Notes: a model not told the origin generated them from the sequence alone. A stretch of DNA of 64,000 bases from Massilia frigida (GCF_011682175.1 NZ_WHJG01000024.1:1-64000), one strand, 5' to 3'; positions 35,425 to 45,700 are shown, numbered from the stretch's first letter. Program-made: numbers and translations.

Positions 35425-35886
35425 ATGAATCAAGATCGACGCAAGCTCATGCGCATTACCGCGGTGCTGGGCGCGGCATTCGCCGCCGGGCTGCTCAAGC
35501 CGTCCGACGTGTTCGCTGCCGAATGGAGCCAGAAGGTGTTCGATGCCAAAAGCCTGGAAGCGGCCCTGAAGGAACTCGGCGGCGACAAATTCACCGTCAG
35601 CGCCGACGTCACGATCACCGGGCCGGACATTGCCGAAAACGGCGCCGTGGTGCCGGTCTCGGTGGCCAGCAAGGCGCCCAATACGGATTTCATGGCCATC
35701 CTGGTCGAAAAGAACCCCAGCAGCATGTCGGCCAGCTTCAACATCCCGCCCGGCACGGAAGCGGCCGTCACCACGCGCGTGAAGATGGGCGGCACCTCCA
35801 ATGTGCACGCCCTGGCGCGCGCCGACGGCAAATGGCTGCTCGCCTCCAAGGAAATCAAAGTGACGCTCGGCGGCTGCGGCGGCTGA
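35425..35886 (+). CDS. soxY: Sulfur carrier protein SoxY
   Basis: About 153 aa from ATG at 35425, spaced 6 nt from GGAG; ATG at 35422 is the alternative. Tat-like signal DRRKLMRITAVLGAAFAAG. The protein ends in the hallmark GGCGG, whose cysteine carries the sulfur intermediate on a swinging arm. It partners with SoxZ, encoded next. Confidence 0.95.
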   Translation: MNQDRRKLMRITAVLGAAFAAGLLKPSDVFAAEWSQKVFDAKSLEAALKELGGDKFTVSADVTITGPDIAENGAVVPVSVASKAPNTDFMAILVEKNPSSMSASFNIPPGTEAAVTTRVKMGGTSNVHALARADGKWLLASKEIKVTLGGCGG

Positions 35887-35930
35887 CTTGTTTCCCTCAT
35901 CTTCTCCCCACATCAACAAAGGAAACGATC

Positions 35931-36242
35931 ATGGCTGATCCAATGCGCATTCGCGCCAGCGCCACCGGCGAGCTGGTGGAAGTCAAAATCCTCATGCGGC
36001 ACGATATGGAAACTGGCCAGCGCAAGGACGCGGCCGGCAAAGTCGTCCCCGCCCATTTCATCAAGACCCTGGTGGCCAAGGTCGGGGAGAAGGTGGTGTT
36101 CGACGCCAACTTCGGCCCCTCGGTGTCCAAGGACCCCTACCTGTCGTTCAAGTTCAAGGGCGCGGCCAAGGGCGACAAAGTGAGCGTGACCTGGGTCGAC
36201 ACGGCGGGCGATACGCGCACCGACGAAGGCACGATCACCTGA
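35931..36242 (+). CDS. soxZ: Sulfur carrier partner SoxZ
   Basis: 103 aa, starting MADPMRIRASATGELVEVK after a strong AAAGGAAACGATC. Immunoglobulin-like SoxZ fold with GQRKDAAGKVVPAHFI and ending DEGTIT. It has no signal peptide and is exported in complex with SoxY through the Tat route. Confidence 0.95.
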   Translation: MADPMRIRASATGELVEVKILMRHDMETGQRKDAAGKVVPAHFIKTLVAKVGEKVVFDANFGPSVSKDPYLSFKFKGAAKGDKVSVTWVDTAGDTRTDEGTIT

Positions 36243-36324
36243 CCGGACGCCTTACCGGACGCCGTACCGGACGCCTGAAGCAAATGCGGCGCAGACCGCC
36301 CATGACAACAACAAGGAGACGACC

Positions 36325-37131
36325 ATGATCAACCAGCGCACATTGGTGCTCGCTGCGGGACTGCTGGCCACGACCGGCACGGCGCTCGCGCAGACCTCGG
36401 CCACCGACGAGATTGCGAAGTACCGCCAGATGCTGGCCGACGGCAATCCCGCCGAGCTGTGGGAAATGCGCGGCGAAGAGCTGTGGAAAACCAAGACCGG
36501 CCCGAACAAGGTATCGCTGGAGCAATGCGACTTCGGCAAGGGGCCGGGCGTGTTGAAAGGTGCCTACACCGAACTGCCGCGCTACTTCAAGGACGTCAAC
36601 AAGGTCATGGACCTGGAACAGCGCCTGGTGCACTGCCGGGTCACCCTGCAAGGCTTGAGCCCGGCCGAGGCCGTCAAGACGCCGTTCGGCGCGGCCGGCA
36701 AGAAATCCGACATCGAAGCGCTGGTATCCTACATTACCTCCGAGTCGCGCGGCATGAAGATGGCGGTCTCGACCGCGCACCCGATGGCGCTGCGCGCTTA
36801 CGAAACCGGCCGGCAATTGTTTTTCTACCGGGGCGGCTCGCACGATTTTGCCTGCGCCACTTGCCATTCGGTCGACGGGCAGCGCATCCGCCTGCAGGAA
36901 TTGCCGAACATCCTCAACACGCTCAACGCCCAGGCCGCCTACACCACCTGGCCGGCCTACCGCGTCTCGCAGGGGGAAGTGCGGACCATGCAGCACCGCC
37001 TGACCGACTGCTTCCGCCAGCAGCGCTTTCCGGAACCGCTATACGCGTCCGACGTGCTGACGGCGGTGACGATGTTCCTGGCAAAAAACGCGAACGGCGG
37101 CGTGTACGCCGGACCGGCCTTGAAACGATAG
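36325..37131 (+). CDS. soxA: c-type cytochrome SoxA
   Basis: 268 aa. The signal peptide is cleaved after TALAQ. One heme motif, CATCH (177-181), makes this the single-heme form, with Cys68 and Cys104 left where the extra heme or disulfide lies in other SoxA proteins. Cys229 (LTDCFRQQR) is the cysteine-persulfide axial ligand of the active heme. With SoxX it couples thiosulfate to SoxY. Confidence 0.95.
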   Translation: MINQRTLVLAAGLLATTGTALAQTSATDEIAKYRQMLADGNPAELWEMRGEELWKTKTGPNKVSLEQCDFGKGPGVLKGAYTELPRYFKDVNKVMDLEQRLVHCRVTLQGLSPAEAVKTPFGAAGKKSDIEALVSYITSESRGMKMAVSTAHPMALRAYETGRQLFFYRGGSHDFACATCHSVDGQRIRLQELPNILNTLNAQAAYTTWPAYRVSQGEVRTMQHRLTDCFRQQRFPEPLYASDVLTAVTMFLAKNANGGVYAGPALKR

Positions 37132-37141
37132 GGGAGACGAG

Positions 37142-37765
37142 ATGACACCAATCGCACGCATGATTTGCGCCAGCCTGGGCGCCGCCAGCATTGCCGGCTG
37201 CGCCACCGTGGCCGCCGATACCGATTACCGCCAGGCTGCGCTCGACATGATCCGCCAGGATTTCCGTTCGGCCGGGCCGGCCACGGTGGAGCGGGTCGCC
37301 GTCAGGGACGAGGCGCAGCAACTGTGCAGCCAGTATCCCAAGGAGCGCCCGCCCGAGGTGGCGGCGCGCATCGAGGCGGCCCAACTGGCGGCGGTCAAGC
37401 CGCCGGCCGATGGCAAGTACATAGGCAACTGGCAGGAAGGCGAAAAGATCGCGCAAAACGGGCGCGGCATGCAGTCGTCGGACGCGCTGGGCGCGGTCAA
37501 CGGCGGCAATTGCTATGCCTGCCACCAGATCAGCAAGAAGGAAATTTCGTTCGGCAATATCGGCCCATCCCTGTACCAGTACGGCAAACTGCGCGGCAAC
37601 AGCGACGCCATCCTGACATACACCTGGAACAAGCTGTATAACGCGCAAGCCTACAGCGCATGCTCGAACATGCCGCGCTTCGGCCACAACGGCGTGCTGA
37701 CCGAAGCCCAGCTCAAGGACGTGATGGCGCTGCTGCTCGATCCCAAGTCGCCTGTCAACGAGTAG
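37142..37765 (+). CDS. soxX: c-type cytochrome SoxX
   Basis: 207 aa with an N-terminal signal that may be a lipoprotein type (SIAGCATVA). Heme motif CYACH at 124-128 with distal Met in CSNMPRFG. An N-terminal extension before the heme domain (about residues 28-100) is typical of the longer SoxX type. It is the electron-accepting partner of SoxA, encoded 10 nt upstream. Confidence 0.94.
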   Translation: MTPIARMICASLGAASIAGCATVAADTDYRQAALDMIRQDFRSAGPATVERVAVRDEAQQLCSQYPKERPPEVAARIEAAQLAAVKPPADGKYIGNWQEGEKIAQNGRGMQSSDALGAVNGGNCYACHQISKKEISFGNIGPSLYQYGKLRGNSDAILTYTWNKLYNAQAYSACSNMPRFGHNGVLTEAQLKDVMALLLDPKSPVNE

Positions 37766-37787
37766 CCGCCCCAACCGAGGAGCCAGC

Positions 37788-39506
37788 ATGGGAATGAACC
37801 GGCGCGAATTTGCGCAACTGATGGGCATCGCCGCCGCCGGCGGCATGCTGCTGGGCGCGAAAGGGGCGCTGGGAGCGCCTGCCCCGGGCCACTTGTACGA
37901 CCTGGCGCGCTTCGGCAACGTGCATTTCCTGCACTTTACGGATTGCCATGCGCAGCTCAATCCGGTGTACTTCCGCGAGCCGAGCGTCAATCTCGGCATC
38001 GGCCAGGCGGCCGGCAAGATGCCGCACCTGGTCGGCGAAGCGCTGCTGAAACAGGTGAACATCAAGCCCAACACGGCGCAGGCGCACGCGTTCACCGCGC
38101 TCAACTTCGAGCAAGCCGCGCGCACCTACGGCAAGGTGGGCGGCTTCGCCCATCTGGCCACCCTGGTCAGGCAAATGCGCGCCAGCCGTCCCGGCGCGCT
38201 GCTGCTCGACGGCGGCGACACCTGGCAAGGCTCGGCCACGGCCTTGTGGACGCGCGGCCAGGACATGGTCGATTGCGGCCTGCTGCTGGGCGTGGACGTG
38301 ATGACCGCGCATTGGGAAATGACCCTGGGCGAGAAGCGGGTGCGGGAAATCGTCGGCACGGATTTCAAGGGCAAGGTCGATTTCGTGGCGCAGAATGTCA
38401 ACACCACCGATTTCGGCGATCCGGTGTTCGCTCCATACGTGATCAAGGAAATGAACGGCGTGCCGGTGGCCATCATCGGCCAGGCGTTTCCCTACACGCC
38501 GATCGCCAATCCGCGCTACCTGACACCCGACTGGAGCTTCGGCATCCAGGAAGAAAACATGCAGAAGATGGTGGACGAGGCGCGTGCCAAGGGCGCCAAG
38601 GTGGTCGTGGTGCTGTCGCACAACGGCATGGACGTGGACCTGAAAATGGCTTCGCGCGTGCGCGGCATCGACGCCATCCTGGGCGGCCACACCCACGACG
38701 GCGTGCCCGAACCGGTGATCGTGGCCAACGGCGGCGGCAAGACCCTGGTGACCAACGCCGGCAGCAACGGCAAGTTCCTGGGCGTGCTCGATTTCGACGT
38801 GCGCGGCGGCCAGGTGCGCAATTTCCAGTACCGCCTGCTGCCCGTGTTCTCCAACTTCCTCCCGCCCGACAAGGACATGGCCGCGCTCATCGGGAAGATC
38901 CGCGCGCCCTACGAAGCGAAGCTGAACGAAAAACTGGCGCGCACCGAAGGCACCCTCTACCGGCGCGGCAACTTCAACGGCACCTTCGACCAGTTGATCA
39001 TCGACGCGCTGATGGAGGTGAAGGGCGCCGACATCGCGTTTTCGCCGGGCTTTCGCTGGGGCACGTCGCTGTTGCCCGACAGCCCGATCCGGATGGAACA
39101 CTTGATGGACCAGACCGCCACAACCTACTCGTACAGCACCCTGAACGAGATGAGCGGGAGCACCATCAAGACCATCCTCGAAGACGTGGCCGACAACCTG
39201 TTCAATCCCGACCCCTACTACCAGCAGGGCGGCGACATGGTGCGGGTGGGCGGCATGACGTATGCCATCGACCCCGGCGCCGCGATGGGCGCGCGCATCA
39301 GCGACATGCGCCTGCACGGCAAGCCGCTCGAGGCCGGCAAGGCGTACAAGGTGGCCGGCTGGGCGCCGGTGGCCGAGGGCGCCAGCGGCGAGCCGGTGTG
39401 GGACGTGGTGGCGCAGTGGCTGCGGCAGCAGAAAACCGTCAGCCCGCGCAAGCTCAACACGCCGCGCCTGATCGGCATGCAGGGCAATCCGGGCTTGATG
39501 GGATGA
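37788..39506 (+). CDS. soxB: Thiosulfohydrolase SoxB
   Basis: 572 aa. Tat signal NRREFAQLMGIAAAGG. Metallophosphoesterase-fold motifs with dimanganese ligands: HFTDCHAQLNPVYFRE, DGGDTWQGSA, VVLSHNGMD and GGHTHDG. It hydrolyses sulfate from SoxY-bound S-sulfonate. The stop codon overlaps the next start (ATGA). Confidence 0.96.
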   Translation: MGMNRREFAQLMGIAAAGGMLLGAKGALGAPAPGHLYDLARFGNVHFLHFTDCHAQLNPVYFREPSVNLGIGQAAGKMPHLVGEALLKQVNIKPNTAQAHAFTALNFEQAARTYGKVGGFAHLATLVRQMRASRPGALLLDGGDTWQGSATALWTRGQDMVDCGLLLGVDVMTAHWEMTLGEKRVREIVGTDFKGKVDFVAQNVNTTDFGDPVFAPYVIKEMNGVPVAIIGQAFPYTPIANPRYLTPDWSFGIQEENMQKMVDEARAKGAKVVVVLSHNGMDVDLKMASRVRGIDAILGGHTHDGVPEPVIVANGGGKTLVTNAGSNGKFLGVLDFDVRGGQVRNFQYRLLPVFSNFLPPDKDMAALIGKIRAPYEAKLNEKLARTEGTLYRRGNFNGTFDQLIIDALMEVKGADIAFSPGFRWGTSLLPDSPIRMEHLMDQTATTYSYSTLNEMSGSTIKTILEDVADNLFNPDPYYQQGGDMVRVGGMTYAIDPGAAMGARISDMRLHGKPLEAGKAYKVAGWAPVAEGASGEPVWDVVAQWLRQQKTVSPRKLNTPRLIGMQGNPGLMG

Positions 39507-40027
39507 GCCAGCGCGGCACGCTGATGCGCCTGCGGGCGGCCGCCGCCTGGCTGCGGCGCAGCGCGGCCGTGCTGGCGGCGCTGGCGCTGCTGGGGACCGA
39601 TACCATGGCCGCCGGCGCCCAGGCCCTGGATGCGCCGCGCGCGCTGGCTGCCGAGGCGGCGCAGGCGGCGCAGCGCGGCCAGCCGCTGCTGCTGCTGTTT
39701 TCGCTGCCCGGCTGCGGCTACTGCGACGTGGTGCGCCGCAATTACCTGCTGCCGCTCACGCGCGACGGCGATGAACAGGCGCGCCCGGTGGTGCGCGAAG
39801 TCGGCCTGGCCGGCACGGCGCCGTTCACGGGATTTAATGCGCAAGCGAGCAGCGGCGCCGCGCTGGCCGCCCATTACCAGGTGCGCATCGCGCCGACCGT
39901 GCTGCTGCTCGACGCCCGCGGCGCACTGCTGGCGCCACCGCTGGTCGGCGGCGACGTTTCCGGGATGTACGGCGCTTACCTCGACGCGGCGCTGGCGCAG
40001 GCCCAGCGCAAGATCGCCAGCCAATAG
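39503..40027 (+). CDS. soxW: SoxW-type periplasmic thioredoxin
   Basis: 174 aa. A signal/anchor segment (AAVLAALALLG) is followed by a thioredoxin-like fold with active site CGYC (LPGCGYCDVVRRNYLLPL), characteristic of SoxW/DsbC-like proteins, and a cis-proline region RIAPTVLLLD. It probably keeps SoxY reduced. Overlap with soxB by 4 nt supports coupled expression. Confidence 0.85.
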   Translation: MSQRGTLMRLRAAAAWLRRSAAVLAALALLGTDTMAAGAQALDAPRALAAEAAQAAQRGQPLLLLFSLPGCGYCDVVRRNYLLPLTRDGDEQARPVVREVGLAGTAPFTGFNAQASSGAALAAHYQVRIAPTVLLLDARGALLAPPLVGGDVSGMYGAYLDAALAQAQRKIASQ

Positions 40028-40049
40028 CCATATCGAGAAAGGACCTGCC

Positions 40050-41042
40050 ATGAACTTCGCTACATCGACCATCGCCTGCCTGTGCGCGGCCTTGCTGGCG
40101 CACGCCGCCCCGGCTGCGGCGGCCACGCCGGTGCTGGTGCCAATCAAGGTGTCGCCGCACGTGTATTACTTCCACGGCGACTCGGGCATGGCCGATGCCG
40201 CCAACCAGGGATTCATGTCGAATGCGGGCTTCGTGGTCACGCGCGATGGCGTGCTGGTGTTCGATGCGCTCGGTACGCCGGCGCTCGGCGAAGCCATGAT
40301 CAAGGCGATCCGCAAGGTGACGCCGCAGCCGGTGCGGCGCGTGATCGTCAGCCACTATCACGCCGACCATTTCTATGGATTGCAGGCGTTCAAGGCGCGC
40401 GGCGCGCAGATCTGGGCCCACGAACAGGGCCGCAGCTATCTGTCCTCGGACATGGCGGCGACCCGGCTGGCCCAGCGCAAGCAGGCGCTGGCGCCGTGGG
40501 TGAACGACGCCACCCGGCTGACCGGCGCCGACCGCTGGCTCAGTTTTGCCGGCGGCAAGAGCATCGCCTTCGAGATGGGCGGCATGCGCTTCCGGATCAT
40601 CGACATGAGCGGCGCCCACGCGCCGGACGATATCATGCTGGCGGTCGACGACGACAAGGTGCTGTTCGCGGGCGACCTGTTTTTCGGCGGCCGCATTCCT
40701 TTCGTGGGCGAGGCCGACAGTCGCGTCTGGCTCGACGCGCTCGAGCGCATGCTGGCGCTGGCGCCGCAGGCCGCCATCCCCGGCCACGGCGAACTGTCGC
40801 GCGCGCCCGCCACCGATATCGCGCTGACCCGCGATTACCTGACCTTCCTGCGCCGCGTGATGGGAGAGGCGGTGGCCGAGCTGACCCCGTTCGACGAGGC
40901 ATACGGTAAGATTGACTGGAGCGCGTTCGACAAATACCCGGCATTTGCGCAAGCCAACCGGCTCAACGCCTACGGCACCTATCTGTTGATGGAAAGGGAA
41001 AGCCTGCAGCAACAGCCGCATCCCGGCGCGCCCCCACCTTGA
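40050..41042 (+). CDS. Periplasmic metallo-beta-lactamase fold protein, SoxH-like
   Basis: 330 aa with a signal peptide (ending PAAAA). MBL motifs HYHADH (VSHYHADHFYG) and the late GHG near IPGHGELS give a dinuclear metal site. SoxH-like MBL proteins are common at sox clusters, with a proposed thiosulfohydrolase or persulfide role, but the substrate is unproven. AAAGGACCTGCC precedes ATG at 40050. Confidence 0.85.
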   Translation: MNFATSTIACLCAALLAHAAPAAAATPVLVPIKVSPHVYYFHGDSGMADAANQGFMSNAGFVVTRDGVLVFDALGTPALGEAMIKAIRKVTPQPVRRVIVSHYHADHFYGLQAFKARGAQIWAHEQGRSYLSSDMAATRLAQRKQALAPWVNDATRLTGADRWLSFAGGKSIAFEMGGMRFRIIDMSGAHAPDDIMLAVDDDKVLFAGDLFFGGRIPFVGEADSRVWLDALERMLALAPQAAIPGHGELSRAPATDIALTRDYLTFLRRVMGEAVAELTPFDEAYGKIDWSAFDKYPAFAQANRLNAYGTYLLMERESLQQQPHPGAPPP

Positions 41043-41062
41043 TCGTTTTTACAGGAGTTTCT

Positions 41063-41491
41063 ATGCAAATGTTACGCACCATGGCAGCCGTGATGATGGT
41101 TGCCGCCGTCGCCAGCACACCGGCCAGCGCCTTCGCGCGCGAAGAAAAAGTGGTCTATCACGTGACCGACAGCAGCAATGCGATGGGCGTGCTCGGCAAC
41201 GTGCGCAATCACCTCAATGCCAGCCCGAAAGCGAAGATCGTGATCGTCACGCACGGCCCCGGCATCGATTTCCTGCTGGAAGACGCCAAGGACAAGAACG
41301 GCAATCCCTACGACGCGGTGGTGCAGGAACTGTCGAACCGCAACGTCAAGTTCAGGGTCTGCAACAACACCCTGGAAGGGCGCAAGATCGACCGCAAGCG
41401 CGTGCTGCCCGAAGCAACCATCGTCCCTTCGGGCGTGGCCGAAGTAGCGCGCTTGCAAACGCAAGAAGAGTTCGCCTACATCAAGCCCTGA
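41063..41491 (+). CDS. Periplasmic DsrE-like protein
   Basis: 142 aa from ATG at 41063 (AGGAGTTTCT upstream). Signal peptide VASTPASAFA. The body is a DsrE/F-type alpha/beta fold (KIVIVTHGPGIDFLLEDA) with one conserved cysteine in FRVCNNTLEGRK, which could carry a persulfide. It is the last gene of the sox operon, and a 6-bp-stem hairpin follows its stop. Confidence 0.8.
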   Translation: MQMLRTMAAVMMVAAVASTPASAFAREEKVVYHVTDSSNAMGVLGNVRNHLNASPKAKIVIVTHGPGIDFLLEDAKDKNGNPYDAVVQELSNRNVKFRVCNNTLEGRKIDRKRVLPEATIVPSGVAEVARLQTQEEFAYIKP

Positions 41492-41494
41492 AGC

Positions 41495-41514
41495 GGAGCC
41501 GCAGGCGTGGCTCC
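41495..41514 (+). terminator. Weak stem-loop after the sox operon
   Basis: GGAGCC and GGCTCC can pair around an 8-nt loop a few bases after the DsrE-like stop. There is no T-run, so Rho-independent termination is uncertain; it may only mark the convergent end with the next gene. Confidence 0.3.
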
Positions 41515-41526
41515 GGCCGCGCTGCG

Positions 41527-41949
41527 CTAGATCCGGCCCAGCAAGCGGCGCAGCGCGCCGTGCGCCATTGCCACCTCGGGCGAGTCGTGCAGCAACACCA
41601 GGTATTTGGTCCGGAACGGCGCTCCTGCCGGCGTGCCGGGCCCCACCAGTTCCTCGATCGCCGCGCGCCATCCGGCGGCGGCTTGCCTGGTCAGCTTGCC
41701 GGGTTCGTCCAGCGCCTCGTCCAGCGCGGCCATCAAGGCCGACATCGGCTGCAGCCAGGCGAAGTGGGGGTGATGGGTAATCAGTTGCAGATGCTCCAGG
41801 GCACTGCCGAGCGCGCCGAAGTACACCGTTTCCACGTCGATCAATGCCTTGTGCAAGGTGCGCAGGGCGCGCGGCAGCGCCTCCAGGCTGGCGCGCAGGG
41901 CGCCGTTGTCATGCTGTTCGTTCATCGTATTTCCGTGTTCCGCACTCAT
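41527..41949 (-). CDS. Conserved hypothetical helical protein
   Basis: 140 aa, all-helical by composition, without a signal or membrane segment. Visible motifs: LRTLHKALIDVETVYFG and AIEELVGPGTPAGAPFRTKYLVLLHDSPEVAMAH. I do not recognise a named family. The start is 3 nt downstream of the response-regulator gene stop on the same strand, so it is probably co-transcribed with it. Confidence 0.6.
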   Translation of the reverse strand: MSAEHGNTMNEQHDNGALRASLEALPRALRTLHKALIDVETVYFGALGSALEHLQLITHHPHFAWLQPMSALMAALDEALDEPGKLTRQAAAGWRAAIEELVGPGTPAGAPFRTKYLVLLHDSPEVAMAHGALRRLLGRI

Positions 41950-41952
41950 TGA

Positions 41953-42585
41953 TTACAAACTCAGGATGCCGCGCCGTAGTGCGATCGTGGTGGCATGGGT
42001 GCGGTCCTTCGCCCCCAGCTTGGACAGCACGGCGCTGACATGCGCCTTGACCGTTTCTTCCTTGATCGCCAGGCGCAGGCCCACTTCGCGGTTGGAATTG
42101 CCGTCGGCGACCAGGCGCAGCACTTCCAGTTCGCGTCCCGACAAGTTGTCGCTGCCAAAATAAGCCGCCATCTCGGCCGCCACCTCGGCCGGAATATAGC
42201 GGTGGCCCGCATGCACCCGGTGGATAGCATCGGCCAGGTTGAGCCGGATCGCGCATTTGAGCAGGTAGCCGGCGGCACCGGCGCTTAGCGCGCGGGCGAT
42301 GCGGGCGTCACCCTTGTAGGTGGTCAGCACCAGCACGCGCGCATGGCGGTCGAGCGCGCGCATGGCCAGCATGGCGTCGTACCCGCCCAGCACCGGCATC
42401 TGCAAGTCCATCAAGGTCACGTCCGGACGCAGGGAGATGAAGCGCTCGAGCGCTTGCTCGCCGTCGGCAGCCTGGCCGACGATCTCGATGCCGCTGTCGC
42501 CGGCCAGCAGCGCTGCGATGCCTTCGCGCAGCAGGCTGTGATCGTCGGCGATCAATACGCGGATGGGAAGGGCGGCGGGAGTCAA
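41953..42585 (-). CDS. NarL/LuxR-family response regulator
   Basis: 210 aa. Receiver domain with VLIADDHSLLREG and phosphoacceptor Asp in VTLMDLQMPVLGG. C-terminal LuxR-type HTH with LSGRELEVLRLVADGNSNREVG and KEETVKAHVSAVLSKLGAKDR. It is divergent from a large sensor kinase 190 bp away, its likely partner. Target genes are unknown, although the sox operon is nearby. Confidence 0.93.
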   Translation of the reverse strand: MTPAALPIRVLIADDHSLLREGIAALLAGDSGIEIVGQAADGEQALERFISLRPDVTLMDLQMPVLGGYDAMLAMRALDRHARVLVLTTYKGDARIARALSAGAAGYLLKCAIRLNLADAIHRVHAGHRYIPAEVAAEMAAYFGSDNLSGRELEVLRLVADGNSNREVGLRLAIKEETVKAHVSAVLSKLGAKDRTHATTIALRRGILSL

Positions 42586-42650
42586 GATTAAACTTTCTTT
42601 AAGAAAATACTTCCGATGATGCCATGCGGGCCCGCCCGCCGCTTGGATCA

Positions 42651-42712
42651 GTTTGCTGCGTCAGCTTGCTGCGTCAGCTTGCTGCGTCAGCTTGCTGCGT
42701 CAGCTTGCTGCG
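42651..42712. repeat. 13-bp tandem repeat between divergent regulator and kinase genes
   Basis: The unit GCTTGCTGCGTCA occurs 4.8 times in direct tandem order (first copy GTTTGCTGCGTCA). It sits midway between the two divergent starts, where it may act as stacked binding sites for the regulator or may be slippage-prone spacer DNA. Confidence 0.9.
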
Positions 42713-42775
42713 AAGATATTGCCGCATCGCCACAATCCCGTATCACGCTGGCATTTTTCGCAACATGGAGTAAGT

Positions 42776-45700
42776 ATGAAGGCATTTCCACGCTGGCAGC
42801 GGGCGCTGGCGCTGCTGCTGGCACTGGCCGCCGTACTGCCGGCCACGGCCGCCGTTGCCGCCGCGCGGCCCAGCGAGCCCCTGCCGCACGTCAAGCCGGG
42901 GCCGGCCCCGGCCCCGGCGATCACCCTGCATCACACCAGCTGGAGCGCGCGCGACGGTGCCCCGACCATCATTTTCGCCATGGCGCAGTCGCCCGACGGC
43001 TGGCTGTGGCTGGGCGCCAGTACCGGGCTGTTCCGTTTCGACGGGGTCAGGTTCGAGCGCTACGTGCCGCGCAGCGGCAGCCTGGCCTCGCCGGGCATCT
43101 CGTCGCTGCTGGCCCTGCCATCGGGCGAGGTGTGGATCGGTTACCGCAGCGGCGGTGTCGGCCTGCTCAAGAATGGCGTGCTGCGCCATTACGGCAGCGC
43201 CGAGGGGATGCCGCCGGCGTCGCCGCACGCGATCCGGCGCGACGCCCAGGGCCGCATCTGGGTGGGCAGCAAAGCCGGCCTGTTCCGGCTGAACGGCGCG
43301 CGCTGGGACAAGATGCCCGGCTTCGAGCAACTGGCCAACCAGCCGCATGCAATGATGACGGACAGCCATGGCCGCTTTTGGGTCGGCAACGTCGACACCG
43401 CCTTCGTGCTCGAACCGGGCGCCTCCGCATTTCGGCGCCTGCCGAATCTCCTCGACCTGAGCGGCAACCTGATCGAATCGCCCGACGGCACCATCTGGAG
43501 CAATGGCGGGCGCAACGACAGCCTGGACATCGTCGACCGGCGGCCGCTGGGGACGGCGCGCTTTCGCCGCGTCGGCGGGGAGTATTCCTCGCACATGCTG
43601 TACGACGCCGAAGGCGAGCGCTGGCTGCTGCGGCGCGAAGGCGTGGAGCGCAGCTTCAGCGTCGACGGCCGCACGCTCACCGAGCGCCTCACGCCGCAGC
43701 AGGGCTTGAGCGGCTACATCGTGTTCACCGCGCTGGAAGACCGCGAAGGCAATATCTGGGTCGCCAGCAACAGCGGCCTGGACCGCTTCCGCCGCACCAA
43801 GCTCGACGCCGCCGCCTTGCCGCTGTACTACGGCGGCGAAGCGCGCGCGCTGGTCGCCGCCGACCAGGGCGCCGTCTGGACCGATGGCTTCTATGTGCCC
43901 GGCGCGCGCTCGGTGCCGGTTCCCGCGGCCGAGATGCCCTCGAACGGCATCGCCGAGCTGACCTGCCTGTACCGCGACAACGACGGCATCATTTGGGCGG
44001 GCGGCCACCGCGGCGTCTCTTACCTTGACGGCAGCACCTTCAGCAAGCTGGCCGGCCCACCCGACACCGAGGGCCGCCCGGTGCACGCGGTCGCCAAGGA
44101 AGCCGACGGCACCATGTGGATCTCGTTCAACGGCGGCGGGGTCTACGAACGGCGCGACGGCGCATGGCGCAAGGTGGTGCCGTACGCCGACTATGCATCG
44201 CGCGGCGCGATGAGCGTCACCGCCATGGCCGATGGCCAGTTGTGGCTGGGCTACATCGGCAACCGCATCGCGCTGCGCGAGCAAGGCAAGTTCCGCCTGC
44301 TCGGCGCCGCCGAGGGCTTGCAGGTGGGCGTGGTGTTCCAGGTGTACCGGCACGCGGGCCAGACCTGGATCGGTGGCGACAGCGGGGCGGCGTACTTCGA
44401 TGGCAAGCGCTTCCATCCGCTGCTGGGCGTGAATGACGAAAAATTCATGGGCGTCTCCGGCATCGTGGCGTCCGCCAGCGGCCAGTTGTGGCTCAATGGC
44501 AGCGAAGGCATCAGCGTGATCGAAGCCGCCGAGCTCAAGCGCGCTGTGGCCGAGCCCGGCTATCGGGTGCGCTTCGTGCGCTACAACCAGGAAGATGGCT
44601 TGACCGGTACCGCGCCGCAAATGGTGCCGGTGCCGTCGGCGGTGGCGGCCAGCGATGGCCGCCTGTGGTTCACCACCGCCAACAGCGTGGTCTCGGTCGA
44701 CCCGGCCCGGCTGCGCCGCAACCAGCTGGCCCCGCACGTGGAAATGCGCAGCGTCACGGTCGAAGGCCACGACTATGCGGCGCGCGACGGCTTGCGCCTG
44801 CCGCCCGGCACGCAGCGTTTGCAGCTCGATTACACGGCCCTGAGCCTGTCGATGCCGGAACGGGTGGCATTCCGCTTCCGCCTGGAAGGGCAGGATGCCG
44901 GCTGGACCGATGCCGGCACCCGCCGCAGCGCCTTCTTTACCGGCATGGGACCGGGCCAGTACCGCTTCCAGGTGCAGGCCTCGAACGAAGATGGGGTCTG
45001 GAGCGGGACCGGCGCCATCTTCCAGTTCAGCATCGCGCCGACCATGACCCAGACGGTCTGGTTCCGCGCCGCCTGCGTGCTGCTCGCGCTGGCGCTGCTG
45101 TGGGCGCTGTACCGCTGGCGCATGCGCCAGCTGGCGGCGCGTATCCAGGGCCGGCTGCAAGTGCAGGTGGACGAGCGCGAGCGCATCGCGCGCGAGCTGC
45201 ACGATACCTTGCTGCAAGGCGTGCAGGCACTGATCCTGCGCTTCCACATGGCCGCGACCAGGGTTGAGGCGCAGGAACCGGTCCGGCAACTGATGGACAG
45301 CGCGCTCGACCAGGCCGAGCTGATGCTGCAGGAAGGGCGCGACCAGGTGCAGGACTTGCGCGCGCATGACCATTTCCAGGCGGGCATGGCCAGCATGCTG
45401 GAACGCGAAGGCCAGCGCATGGCCGGGGAGCGCGGGGTGCGCTTTGCGCTGCGCGAGGAGGGCCGCGTGCGCGCGCTGCCGCCGCTGGTGGCGCACGAGG
45501 TGTACCGGATCGCCAACGAGGCGATCCTCAATGCCTTCCAGCACGCCAAGGCCAGCAAGATCGAGGTGGAACTGCTGTACGAGCGCAAGGAATTGACGGT
45601 TGTGGTGCGCGACAATGGCTGCGGCTTGCCGGCCGACGTGCTGCGCGACGGCGGCTTGCCGGGCCACTGGGGCTTGCCCGGCATCAGCGAGCGCGCCGAG

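Noticed and set aside
42743-45667. Long minus-strand open frame (about 974 codons)
   Set aside because: Antisense to the sensor kinase; no recognisable domain.
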